A DNA stretch of 64,000 nucleotides, taken from Arachnia propionica. Its GTDB lineage: Bacteria; Actinomycetota; Actinomycetes; Propionibacteriales; Propionibacteriaceae. Under the pieces are notes generated by a model. It did not search any database. It was not told the DNA's origin and worked only from the letters and a program-made list of their open reading frames with translations. Positions 56,881-64,000 of the stretch are shown here, piece by piece. The DNA lies in NCBI RefSeq assembly GCF_003859805.1, contig NZ_RQZG01000013.1, positions 1-64,000 on the forward strand. Direction: 5' to 3'. Each line of letters opens with the position of its first letter. Position 1 is the first letter of the stretch. Position numbers and translations under genes: made by a program.

Positions 56881-56951
56881 CACGAACCGCCGCTTTGCCT
56901 CCACGAGCCGCCGATGTCAACCCTGCCAACGAAGCAGAACGGCGGTTCGTG
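56881..56951 (+). repeat. Dispersed intergenic element, copy C (perfect ends)
   Basis: 71 bp with perfect 12-bp inverted ends, CACGAACCGCCG and CGGCGGTTCGTG. The core matches copies A and B (GATGTCAACcCTGCCA, GAAGCAGAACGGCGG). It occupies the gap between the WD40 genes at 54835-56831 and 57034-58596. Confidence 0.8.
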
Positions 56952-57033
56952 CCCATGGGGTGGGGGGTGAGTGTCCGGCTCGCGGAGGTTCCGGGGGAAG
57001 GCACGGACGGTGAGGGACGTGGGGGAGGGGAGG

Positions 57034-58596
57034 TCAGGTCAGGTCGATGATGGCCCAGCCGTCGCTGAGCCCCACCGTGACGCCCCCGTCCGGCAGGGCC
57101 GCGACCGTCGTGAGGTGGGTGCCCAGCTGCAGGAATCGAGGCTCCGCGTCGGCATCGCGGACGGCCACCGTGCCGTCCCGCCACCCGGCGACGAGACGAC
57201 CGTCCCGAGCATCCAGACCCTCGATGGGTTCGTCGATCTCGTGACCCTCCAGCAGGCGTTGCCGGGCGGGGAGGAGTTCCCGCCCCCACGCACCGGCCAC
57301 CACGTCGAGGAATCGGACGGAACCGTCGGGGCAGGCTACCGCCGCCCCACCGTCGAAGCCCACCACCCACGGGGCCGTCACCGTGTCGCCGTCGGGGATC
57401 CTGACCGGCTCCCCGCATCGACGACCCGTCGCGGCGTCCCGCACCTCGACGATGCCGGACAGGTGGGTCGCGACGACGCGGTCACCCTCCGGGGTCTCGA
57501 CCATGACCTCGGCGAACGGGTGGTCGGACAGGTCGCGGGGAGGCGCCACGTCGAAGCGATCACCGTGGGTCAGCAGCACGCCGGGGAACCCGACCTCCAC
57601 CGCCACGGGGTCCCGCACCTGCCGTCCCGTCCTGACATCCCACACCCGCAGCGTGTCGTCGTGGGAGGCCGTGGCCAACAGCTCCCTCGTCCCGGCCACG
57701 GCCACGACGTGTTCCGTGTGCCGATCCGTCACCTCCCTGACGCGGGCATCGGGCGCGACGACCCGGAGCTCGTACTCCGTGGCGACGGCGACGTGGGGCC
57801 GCCCGGCCTCGTCCAGCCAGGCCGCCACCCCATGGACCGGGTCCCTCGGGCCCACGGGGATCCGGGCCGTCTGTGTGCCATCGCAGACGACGGTGAGCCA
57901 GCCCTCATCGTCGCCGAGGACAGTGATCTGACGACCGTCGGGGCAGCCGACGGTGGCGGTCACCGGCCAGGGGAACGGGTCGTCTGCCGCCCGGACGAAC
58001 GGCACCACCGCCAGCTCCTTGCCACTCCAGGCGTCCCAGGTACGGCGGGTGCCGTCCTCCTCGCTCCAGCTGACCACGCGGGGAGGTCCGTCGAGGATGG
58101 TCTCCAGCTTCCAGATCGGCCCCTCATGACCCGGCCAGCTGCCAACCGTGGTACCCGTGGTCGGGTCCGAGACGTGGATCACCCGGTCCCAGCCACCGGT
58201 CGCCAGGAGGGGGCGGCCGTCGGGGCCGGGAAAGCAGGTTGCGGCCAACTCCGCGTCGGAACTCCCCGACGGGTACTGCCGCACCAACGTCGCCGTCGTC
58301 GGGTCCCAGACCCGCACGTCGTCGTCCTGACTCACCTGGGCCAGCAACCACCGACCATCGTGCTGGAAGGCCACCACGTCCATGGCCAGGCACTCCCAGC
58401 CGGAGGCGAGCCCCAGATGCGGCACCTGGGGTGCACGTACCGCCGCGCGGACCCGCCAGGCGCCGCCGTCGGGTCCCCGGTCCGGGCCGTCGGTGAACCA
58501 TGCGGCGGCCAGCTGAATCATGCCCGGCAGGTCGGCGGGGTCCGCGTCGTGGAACCGATTCCCCAAGGCCCGTCGACCAAGTTCTGCGGGGCTCAC
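57034..58596 (-). CDS. WD40-like beta-propeller protein with short N-terminal helix
   Basis: A 520-residue propeller protein. The first ~60 residues are helical (MSPAELGRRALGNRFHDADP, MIQLAAAWF), then AWRVRAAVRAPQVPH, which is the same junction as in the 665-residue paralogue. About ten WD-like blades follow (DDDVRVWDPTTATLVRQYPSG, DDTLRVWDVRTGRQVRDP, IVEVRDATGRRCGEP-type). It ends ALPDGGVTVGLSDGWAIIDLT, the locus signature. The start overlaps the stop of the upstream lipoprotein gene (ATGA at 58593-58596), so the two are translated together. Confidence 0.8.
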   Translation of the reverse strand: MSPAELGRRALGNRFHDADPADLPGMIQLAAAWFTDGPDRGPDGGAWRVRAAVRAPQVPHLGLASGWECLAMDVVAFQHDGRWLLAQVSQDDDVRVWDPTTATLVRQYPSGSSDAELAATCFPGPDGRPLLATGGWDRVIHVSDPTTGTTVGSWPGHEGPIWKLETILDGPPRVVSWSEEDGTRRTWDAWSGKELAVVPFVRAADDPFPWPVTATVGCPDGRQITVLGDDEGWLTVVCDGTQTARIPVGPRDPVHGVAAWLDEAGRPHVAVATEYELRVVAPDARVREVTDRHTEHVVAVAGTRELLATASHDDTLRVWDVRTGRQVRDPVAVEVGFPGVLLTHGDRFDVAPPRDLSDHPFAEVMVETPEGDRVVATHLSGIVEVRDAATGRRCGEPVRIPDGDTVTAPWVVGFDGGAAVACPDGSVRFLDVVAGAWGRELLPARQRLLEGHEIDEPIEGLDARDGRLVAGWRDGTVAVRDADAEPRFLQLGTHLTTVAALPDGGVTVGLSDGWAIIDLT

Positions 58597-59918
58597 CGGC
58601 TGGCGTCCCAGGCTGCGATGACCCGGTCCCAGACCTCATCATCGGTGCGGCTGGAGTCGGTGGCCTCCCCGGTGGTGGTGGACTCCAGGTACAGCTTGGC
58701 CTCCGGGAGACCGGCGATGCGGAAGGAGATCCTTGTGGTGCCAGCCCAGGGCAGGGTGCGAAGCAGTCGGAAACCCTCTTCCCATTCGGCCTCGGTGGCC
58801 TCCGGGTTCAGGGTCACCCCGCGAGGGGCGAAGTCACTCCACCGGAGGTCCACCATGCCGTGCCTCTGGGCCTCGCGCAGCGTCGGAAGGATTCGTTTCA
58901 GCTCGGAGCCGTGCCCTGAAGCCTTCACCACGGTCTTTCCCCCTTCGGCGCACTCGACCACCAGCTCGGTCACGTCGGGGATCGAGGCGATGGCCTCGGC
59001 GCAGTGCTCGACGGCGATTGTCAATTCGACCGTGCCACCGATGGAGACGTGTTCGACGCCGGGAACAGCCAGCAGCTGCTCCAGCAGCGGGTAGGACTCC
59101 TTCAGGGAGGAAGCGGGGTGGAGGGTGAACCGGTCGGCGTGGACGGCCTCGGCCCTGCCCAGGATGTCCAGGGCCCTGCGGGCTTCGTCGAGGCTGACAT
59201 CACCCAGCCAGTACTCGTACTCCTGGTAGCGCTGGGGCCTGATCCCGGCCTGGTGGAGCCGTGAGACGGCTTCCTGCTGGGAGCGGATCCGATGCTTGTC
59301 ACCGGGGCCGACGAAGGAGACCGACTCGGGGTCGGGTTCGAGGGTGCGAAGCACCAGCTTGTGATCTTCTGGCAGGTCGTCGGCGGATGCGAAGTTCACC
59401 GGGTCGTGGTGGGTCAGCTCCTCGATCGGTATGGTCCTCGAACCATCCCTCCTGAGATGCCGTGCGGCATCCTCCACCTTCGCCAGGTCGGTGAAACCGA
59501 TGCGTCGAGCCGTTGACGTCCCGGGGAAGGGGGCCGTGGCCCACCCCCACAGCTGGTGGGCGAGTTCGTCGCTGTCGCGGGCATCGAGCTGCAACTCGAC
59601 CTTCCCGTCGTCCTGTGGCCAGGACATCCTGGCTTCCAGGTACCGGGGATGCTCCATGTGCTCGGTCAGCTGTGTGAACTCGAAGAAGAAGCGTCGGGCC
59701 GCCTTGGCATCGGGTACCTCGACGCTGACCCGCGCCCCCACCACAGCGGAGGGAGGGGTGTCATCCCGTCTGGTCACCTCGTATTCTGCCTGCCAATCGG
59801 ACGTGGCGGCCCACTGCTCGATGCGTTGCAGGGCTTCTTCCTCGCTGAGCTTCGGAGGTGAGGTGCAGGCCCCGAGGAGCAGCAGTGGCACGGCGACGAG
59901 CAGGCGCAGCAGTTTCAT
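58593..59918 (-). CDS. Lipoprotein, function unknown
   Basis: A 441-residue lipoprotein (MKLLRLLVAVPLLLLGACTS, lipobox LGAC, Cys 18). The mature part has repeated alpha/beta stretches (RVSVEVPDAKAARRFFFEFT, RPQRYQEYEYWLGDVSLDEARRALDIL, HVSIGGTVELTIAVEHCAEAIASIPDV) but no recognised family. Its gene is coupled to the 520-residue WD40 gene, which suggests that an envelope protein and a cytoplasmic propeller work together. Divergent from purD. Confidence 0.7.
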   Translation of the reverse strand: MKLLRLLVAVPLLLLGACTSPPKLSEEEALQRIEQWAATSDWQAEYEVTRRDDTPPSAVVGARVSVEVPDAKAARRFFFEFTQLTEHMEHPRYLEARMSWPQDDGKVELQLDARDSDELAHQLWGWATAPFPGTSTARRIGFTDLAKVEDAARHLRRDGSRTIPIEELTHHDPVNFASADDLPEDHKLVLRTLEPDPESVSFVGPGDKHRIRSQQEAVSRLHQAGIRPQRYQEYEYWLGDVSLDEARRALDILGRAEAVHADRFTLHPASSLKESYPLLEQLLAVPGVEHVSIGGTVELTIAVEHCAEAIASIPDVTELVVECAEGGKTVVKASGHGSELKRILPTLREAQRHGMVDLRWSDFAPRGVTLNPEATEAEWEEGFRLLRTLPWAGTTRISFRIAGLPEAKLYLESTTTGEATDSSRTDDEVWDRVIAAWDASR

Positions 59919-59960
59919 GGACCCACCCTATGCAGGCGTGGGTCCATTAGAGTTCACGGC

Positions 59961-61181
59961 GTGACCACTGTTCTGCTTCTCGGCTCCGGTGGGCGCGAGC
60001 ACGCGCTCGGCCGGGCCCTCGCACCCGACAGCACCCTCCACGTCGCGCCCGGCAACCCGGGGCTCGCCGGGCTCGGCACCTGCCACGACGTCGATGCCAG
60101 CGACCCCGACGCCGTGGTCACCTTGGCCCATGAGGTCGCCGCTGACCTGGTGGTCATCGGCCCCGAGGCCCCGCTGGTCGCCGGGGTGGCGGATGCGTTG
60201 CGCGAGGCCGGGTTCCCCTGCTTCGGTCCCTCGGCCGAGGCCGCCCGGCTGGAGGGCTCCAAGGCCTTCGCCAAGCAGGTGATGGAGGCGGCCGGGGTGC
60301 CGACGGCCACCGCCCGGGTCTGCACCACCGCCGACGAGGCCGAGGCCGCCCTCGATGAGTTCGGGGCACCGCACGTGGTCAAGAACGACGGCCTGGCCGC
60401 GGGCAAGGGGGTCGTCGTCACATCGGACCGTGCCGCCGCCCTGGCCCATGCGAAGACCTGCGGCACGGTGGTCATCGAGGAATACCTCGACGGCCCGGAG
60501 GTGTCCCTGTTCGCCATCTGCGACGGCGTCACGGCCGTACCGCTGCTGCCCGCCCAGGACTTCAAACGGGCAGGCGACGGCGATACCGGCCCCAACACCG
60601 GCGGCATGGGGGCCTACTGCCCGCTGCCCTGGGCCCCCGAAGGGCTCGTGGACCAGATCATGGCCGAGGTGATCCAACCGACACTGGCCGAGATGAGGCG
60701 ACGCGGTACCCCCTTCGTCGGGCTGCTCTACGCCGGGCTCGCCCTGACCGGCCGGGGGCTCAGGGTGGTGGAGTTCAACGTGCGTTTCGGCGACCCCGAG
60801 ACCCAGGCCGTGCTCGCCCTGCTGGAGACCCCGCTGGTCGACGTGCTCGCTGCCGCAGCCCGGGGCGAGCTCGCCACACTGCCCCCGCTCTCCTGGCGCG
60901 ACGGTGCCGCCGTCGTGGTGGTCGAGGCGGCTGAGGGCTACCCCGGCACCCCTACCGCAGGGGGTACCATCGCGCTGCCAGCCGACACCGAGCAGGCCTG
61001 GACCGTCCACGCGGGAACCCGCATGGAGGGAGAACAGTTCGTCGCCTCAGGCGGGCGGGTGCTCGGCATCGTCGGGCTGGGGGAGGACCTGGAGGCCGCC
61101 AGAACACAGGCCTACGCGCACCTGGCCCAGGTGGACTACGCGGACGGCTTCCACCGCTCGGACATCGGCGTCCCGCACTGA
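59961..61181 (+). CDS. purD: Phosphoribosylamine-glycine ligase
   Basis: A 406-residue GAR synthetase for the second step of purine synthesis. The N domain is [16 protein letters not shown]; the ATP-grasp part has [24 protein letters not shown], and [13 protein letters not shown]; then [12 protein letters not shown], the Mg-binding motif. GTG start at 59961 without a clear ribosome site. It is separated from other pur genes (purA is 19 kb away). Confidence 0.96.
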   Translation: MTTVLLLGSGGREHALGRALAPDSTLHVAPGNPGLAGLGTCHDVDASDPDAVVTLAHEVAADLVVIGPEAPLVAGVADALREAGFPCFGPSAEAARLEGSKAFAKQVMEAAGVPTATARVCTTADEAEAALDEFGAPHVVKNDGLAAGKGVVVTSDRAAALAHAKTCGTVVIEEYLDGPEVSLFAICDGVTAVPLLPAQDFKRAGDGDTGPNTGGMGAYCPLPWAPEGLVDQIMAEVIQPTLAEMRRRGTPFVGLLYAGLALTGRGLRVVEFNVRFGDPETQAVLALLETPLVDVLAAAARGELATLPPLSWRDGAAVVVVEAAEGYPGTPTAGGTIALPADTEQAWTVHAGTRMEGEQFVASGGRVLGIVGLGEDLEAARTQAYAHLAQVDYADGFHRSDIGVPH

Positions 61182-61199
61182 GCTCGCAGGAGGAAACGC

Positions 61200-61433
61200 A
61201 TGGGACGAATCACAGTGATGCTTGACGATGCAGCAACCGTTGCTGCCCGTGAGCTGGCCCAGCGGGAGCAGCTGACCTTGGGTGGGGCCGTCTCCACGCT
61301 GGTGCGTCGAGGAGCCAGGATCAGTGACGAGTACAGGGAGCCGACAACCAGCGAGTTCAGCCAGCTCGGACGCCGACCGGGTCACCGGCTGACCAGTGAG
61401 AACGTCCATGCCCTGATGGATGAGGACATCTGA
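61200..61433 (+). CDS. Orphan antitoxin-like ribbon-helix-helix protein
   Basis: A 77-residue protein with an N-terminal RHH-like pattern (GRITVMLDDAATVAARELAQREQLTLGGAVSTLVRRGAR) followed by a disordered tail, as in VapB/RelB-type antitoxins. A strong GCAGGAGGAA site precedes the ATG. No toxin gene follows: the next gene is a methyltransferase on the other strand. It could act as a lone regulator, or its toxin has been lost. It follows purD by 18 bases and may be read with it. Confidence 0.65.
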   Translation: MGRITVMLDDAATVAARELAQREQLTLGGAVSTLVRRGARISDEYREPTTSEFSQLGRRPGHRLTSENVHALMDEDI

Positions 61434-61466
61434 CGACGCGACACCCTGTGTTCAGGGGAGGGACGC

Positions 61467-62063
61467 TCACCACGACGCTGTGCCGCGGATCAGGGGTCCG
61501 ATCTGGCCAAGAAGTCCCGGGTACCTGGCCTGTGTCAGTGTGACGTCACGAAAGGGGCTCGCCTCGAGGACCGTCGTCGTGTCCCGGCACGGGTCACACC
61601 CACGGTCAAGAAGCTTCGTCAGCGGGGTGGCGAGACGCTGGATGCGCCGGGCCCACGTTCCAGCAGGTGCTGCGACGTGTTCACTGACATGCATCACACC
61701 TTCCGGTGTGAGGACTCGATGCGCCTCACGCAGCACCTGTGCCGGGTCATGGACGGAGCACAGCACCGTGGCGCACACGATCACATCGACGCTGGCGTCC
61801 TCGAGCGGGATGGCCTCGGCCGGAGCAGTCAGCAGCCGGGAGCCGGAACGCTCCGCAACACGGCTGCGCAAGCTGCTCGTCGGGTGGGGCTCCAGTGCGA
61901 TCCATCGAGTCGTGGCAGGTAGCAGCCGTCCCAGAGTGCCGTTGCCAGCCCCGAGGTCGAGGACCGTTCCTCGGCACGTCGCCGCGACGTGGGCCAACCA
62001 CTGCTGATGTGGCACAGGCCCTCTGGGACTCCGGGTGGCAGCCATGTCACCATGATATTTCAC
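61467..62063 (-). CDS. SAM-dependent methyltransferase
   Basis: A 198-residue class I methyltransferase. Motif I is VLDLGAGNGTLGRLLP near residues 34-49, with DVIVCATVLCSVHDPAQVLREAHRVLTPEG as the motif II-III region, typical of UbiE/methyltransferase-11 proteins. The start may be the ATG at 62063 or the one at 62045 (MAATRS). Substrate unknown, no operon partner. Confidence 0.8.
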   Translation of the reverse strand: MKYHGDMAATRSPRGPVPHQQWLAHVAATCRGTVLDLGAGNGTLGRLLPATTRWIALEPHPTSSLRSRVAERSGSRLLTAPAEAIPLEDASVDVIVCATVLCSVHDPAQVLREAHRVLTPEGVMHVSEHVAAPAGTWARRIQRLATPLTKLLDRGCDPCRDTTTVLEASPFRDVTLTQARYPGLLGQIGPLIRGTASW

Positions 62064-62117
62064 GCTGTGGGAACCCCCGTGGGTGAGCTCCGGCGCCTGC
62101 CGAGCCTGTGCTCCCCC

Positions 62118-62705
62118 TCAGCGGGTGGCCTCCGCCAGCGGTACCTCCGGGTCGGGTTCATGGGTGATGCGGTTGCGGATGTCGCGTCTGACCACCTCGA
62201 TGGACCACACCCACAGGATGTGCCCGAAGCACTCCGAGAAGTGCTCGTCCCAGGTCTGGCCACCCTCGACCCACGGGAACGGGGTCGGGACCAGACCGGT
62301 GAGAGGCATCAGCAGCACGTGGAAGAAGATCCACGCCAGGAAACCGAAGACCGCGCCCTGCCACAGCTTGATGCGTGGGAAGTACTCGGCGACGATGCAG
62401 TAGAACAGCGCGATCACGATGGAGAACGCGAAGTGGACGATGAACGAGTAGATCGGCCTGGGGTTCCCGTTGAAGAAGATCAGGGCGTGTGACTGCTCCG
62501 GGCTCATCCCGAACCACAGCTCCAGCATCGTCTGCGGTGGGTTCGTGGCGTCACGTTCCGGCGTGCGGGGTGGGAACGGGACCTCCCAGCCGAACTTGAC
62601 GATGGCCGAGAACATCCCGGCGATCAGCCCCACCAGGGCCGCGACTCCGATGCGGCGCCTGGCGGGATCGGTGTGACCGAGCAGTCGAGGGATGAGAGCG
62701 GACAT
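62118..62705 (-). CDS. YagU-like integral membrane protein
   Basis: A 195-residue protein of the DUF1440/YagU family. It opens with a helix (LVGLIAGMFSAIVKFGWEVPFPPRTP, the FGWEVPFPPRTPxR motif being the family hallmark) and NPPQTML, followed by membrane helices at about 85-108 and 115-140. In E. coli YagU is linked to acid resistance. Monocistronic. Confidence 0.85.
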   Translation of the reverse strand: MSALIPRLLGHTDPARRRIGVAALVGLIAGMFSAIVKFGWEVPFPPRTPERDATNPPQTMLELWFGMSPEQSHALIFFNGNPRPIYSFIVHFAFSIVIALFYCIVAEYFPRIKLWQGAVFGFLAWIFFHVLLMPLTGLVPTPFPWVEGGQTWDEHFSECFGHILWVWSIEVVRRDIRNRITHEPDPEVPLAEATR

Positions 62706-62904
62706 GAGACCTCCTGTGGTGCGTGACCGCGACGCCGGACGACACCGTCACGGCCACTCCTGAGTTCAGGATGCCGGGACGACAAAGATGTCGCCATCGT
62801 GGAGATGACACGTAGGATGGCGGGGTGAGCACGCTCACGATGCCGACCATCGACACGAGAATCTGCGTTCCACAAGGTGCTTCGACATCCCGAGGTGATT
62901 TTCC

Positions 62905-63843
62905 ATGCGTCGTCGAGATCTGCTGCAGTTCGCCGCCGTGGCCCTGGCTGCCGGGCCGGCAGGCTGTGCTGCCCCGCGACCGGAGACCACCGAGTCTCCC
63001 AGCCGAGCCGTGACCACCCCCGCAGGCACCGTCTCCCCGATGAACCTGCCGGAGACCACCGCACCCCCCAGCGAGGACGGGGCCACCCCCGCGAGCACTT
63101 CGTCCCCGACGAATCCGCCGGAGACCACCGCAGTCCCCAGCCCGGGCACGACCCCTCAGTTCCGCAGCAGCGACGGTCTCGTCAGCCGATACCGTTTCGA
63201 CGAGGCCCCGACCAGCACCCGACCGACCGGGATCGTGATCTATCTCCACGGTGACGGACACGGCGAGTTCGAGCCCGGCTCCACCGTCCTCGACGACTAC
63301 GCCGCCGTCGCCCGGGACAACGGCATGTCCATGCTGGCCCCCCTCACCCCGGACCAACGCACCCACACCTGGTGGCAGGACGAGTCATCCGGCCACTGGC
63401 TGCGGGAGCTGATCGACCACGTCAAGGCCACCCATGACATCGACGACTCCCGGGTGTGGCTGGCAGGTTACTCCGGTGGCGCCGAGGTCATCACCAACGT
63501 CCTGTTGCCGGACCATTCCGACCTGTTCACCGGCGGCGGGGCCGTCCTGGTGGGCGGGGGCAGTCTCGACTCCGAGGTCGTCTTCACCACGCAGCCGAGC
63601 CCGCAACTGAAGCAGGACTTCGTCATGACCTGGGTGGTCGGTGAGCTGGACACCCCGGGCCGAGGCGGCGCGGACGGCGATTTCGACGCCCTGGCCGAGA
63701 CACAGGCCGCTGAGCAGGCCTACCAGACCCTCGGCATGACCCACACCGCCGTCGAGGTCCTGCCGGGGGAGACCCATGTCACCTCGGCGGATGACGGTGC
63801 CCCGGCTCTCAGGCGTCTGCTCGAGGTCACAGGGCGTCGATGA
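62905..63843 (+). CDS. Tat-type lipoprotein, alpha/beta hydrolase
   Basis: A 312-residue exported hydrolase. The signal MRRRDLLQFAAVALAAGPAGC has a twin-arginine (RRRDLLQ) and a lipobox ending in Cys 21. A ~60-residue Pro/Thr/Ser linker follows, built of 69-bp repeats. The catalytic domain (about 95-312) has VIYLHGDGHGE, the nucleophile elbow GYSGGAE (Ser near 192), Asp in ELDTPG and His in GETHVTS, as in esterases of the PHB-depolymerase type. GAGGTGA precedes the ATG at 62905. Confidence 0.82.
   Translation: MRRRDLLQFAAVALAAGPAGCAAPRPETTESPSRAVTTPAGTVSPMNLPETTAPPSEDGATPASTSSPTNPPETTAVPSPGTTPQFRSSDGLVSRYRFDEAPTSTRPTGIVIYLHGDGHGEFEPGSTVLDDYAAVARDNGMSMLAPLTPDQRTHTWWQDESSGHWLRELIDHVKATHDIDDSRVWLAGYSGGAEVITNVLLPDHSDLFTGGGAVLVGGGSLDSEVVFTTQPSPQLKQDFVMTWVVGELDTPGRGGADGDFDALAETQAAEQAYQTLGMTHTAVEVLPGETHVTSADDGAPALRRLLEVTGRR
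62980..63140 (+). repeat. Three tandem 69-bp units in the linker of the hydrolase gene
   Basis: CCGGAGACCACCG recurs at 62980, 63049 and 63118, spaced exactly 69 bp (23 codons). Each unit encodes PETT... followed by a Pro/Ser/Thr stretch; units 2 and 3 share PETTA-[PV]PS and an [PT]-[MT]N[LP] lead. The unit length is a multiple of 3, so copy-number changes would stay in frame. Confidence 0.8.
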
Positions 63844-63877
63844 GGTCACGCAGGGACCGTCTGCTGGCACTCATGCC

Positions 63878-63936
63878 TTGGTCTCGACACGGGTTCCCTC
63901 GCTTCGCATCGGGACCCCGGCCCGACCAGCGGAAAA
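63878..63936 (+). repeat. Second dispersed element, copy near window end
   Basis: Contains GGTCTCGACACGGG, CTTCGCATCGG and CCCGACCAGCGGAA, matching 53488-53545. No gene is seen in 63844-64000. Confidence 0.6.
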
Positions 63937-64000
63937 GCGACATCGACAATGCCCTGAGCCTTGCCCCGTGGCATGGTCCGTCGGCATGTCCGACATGCCC

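Noticed and set aside
54765-59094. Two long plus-strand frames (694 and 707 codons)
   Set aside because: Antisense to the two WD40 genes and the lipoprotein; low complexity and no recognisable motif, while the minus-strand frames show clear WD repeats.
61420-62007. A possible toxin gene after the antitoxin-like gene
   Set aside because: The frame is the shadow of the methyltransferase on the other strand and has no PIN, RelE or other toxin motif.

Overview
The window is about 64 kb of high-G+C DNA with dense coding, many ATGA/GTGA start-stop overlaps and frequent GTG starts. It carries a mycothiol synthase gene (mshD), a GlnR-type regulator, a PHO box of the Streptomyces type in front of pstSCAB, and a mutT1-ppk pair. 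Together these point to an actinobacterium. A member of the Propionibacteriaceae is my inference; nothing here fixes the genus. No tRNA, rRNA, CRISPR array, integrase or transposase gene was seen.

Layout. 1-3178: a leftward group that looks like a type VII secretion-style cassette: a possible LpqN-like protein, a small WXG100/DUF6507-like protein, a 394-residue putative effector with a glycine-zipper tail, and an A+T-richer membrane protein that runs off the left edge. 3424-7424: phosphate uptake operon pstS-pstC-pstA-pstB with a PHO box. 7554-9636: a DapA-like aldolase and an NAD-dependent epimerase/dehydratase. 9751-14141: mutT1-like Nudix/phosphatase, ppk1, mshD and glnR, chained by overlapping starts and stops. 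14240-18973: mostly housekeeping (LMW-phosphatase/arsenate-reductase-like, dtd, a nitrobindin-like protein, ygfZ, tpx). 19068-20995: decayed genes (an orphan fragment, a frameshifted tetR, a multiply broken MFS efflux gene), followed by an AAA+/DUF4143 ATPase with two palindromes upstream. 22447-24231: a BtuF-like binding protein and ppk2. 24238-28449: a four-gene operon for an exported peptidase-inhibitor-I36-like protein, a lipoprotein, a peptidoglycan-binding adaptor and a MacB-like ABC transporter. 28559-34732: satD-like, DUF4862-like, an MDR oxidoreductase with a marR gene, and typA. 34860-39645: dihydroxyacetone kinase dhaK-dhaL-dhaM, with dhaM fused to HPr and a complete enzyme I. 39866-42579: purA and a secreted GH16 beta-glucanase.

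42769-59918 is an accessory-looking region. It holds six WD40/beta-propeller genes (one a remnant), most ending in the same DGW signature. Between them lie a YdeI/OmdA-like protein, a glycosyltransferase, two tandem SMI1/KNR4-like paralogues, an acidic protein, an OLD/RecF-like ATPase and a lipoprotein. 59961-63843: purD, an orphan antitoxin-like gene, a methyltransferase, a YagU-like membrane protein and a Tat-type lipoprotein hydrolase with 69-bp tandem repeats.

Across the window there are four 70-72 bp copies of one dispersed intergenic element, with CACGAA...TTCGTG ends, and at least two copies of a second element. Phosphate is a recurring theme (pst, ppk1, ppk2, mutT1).
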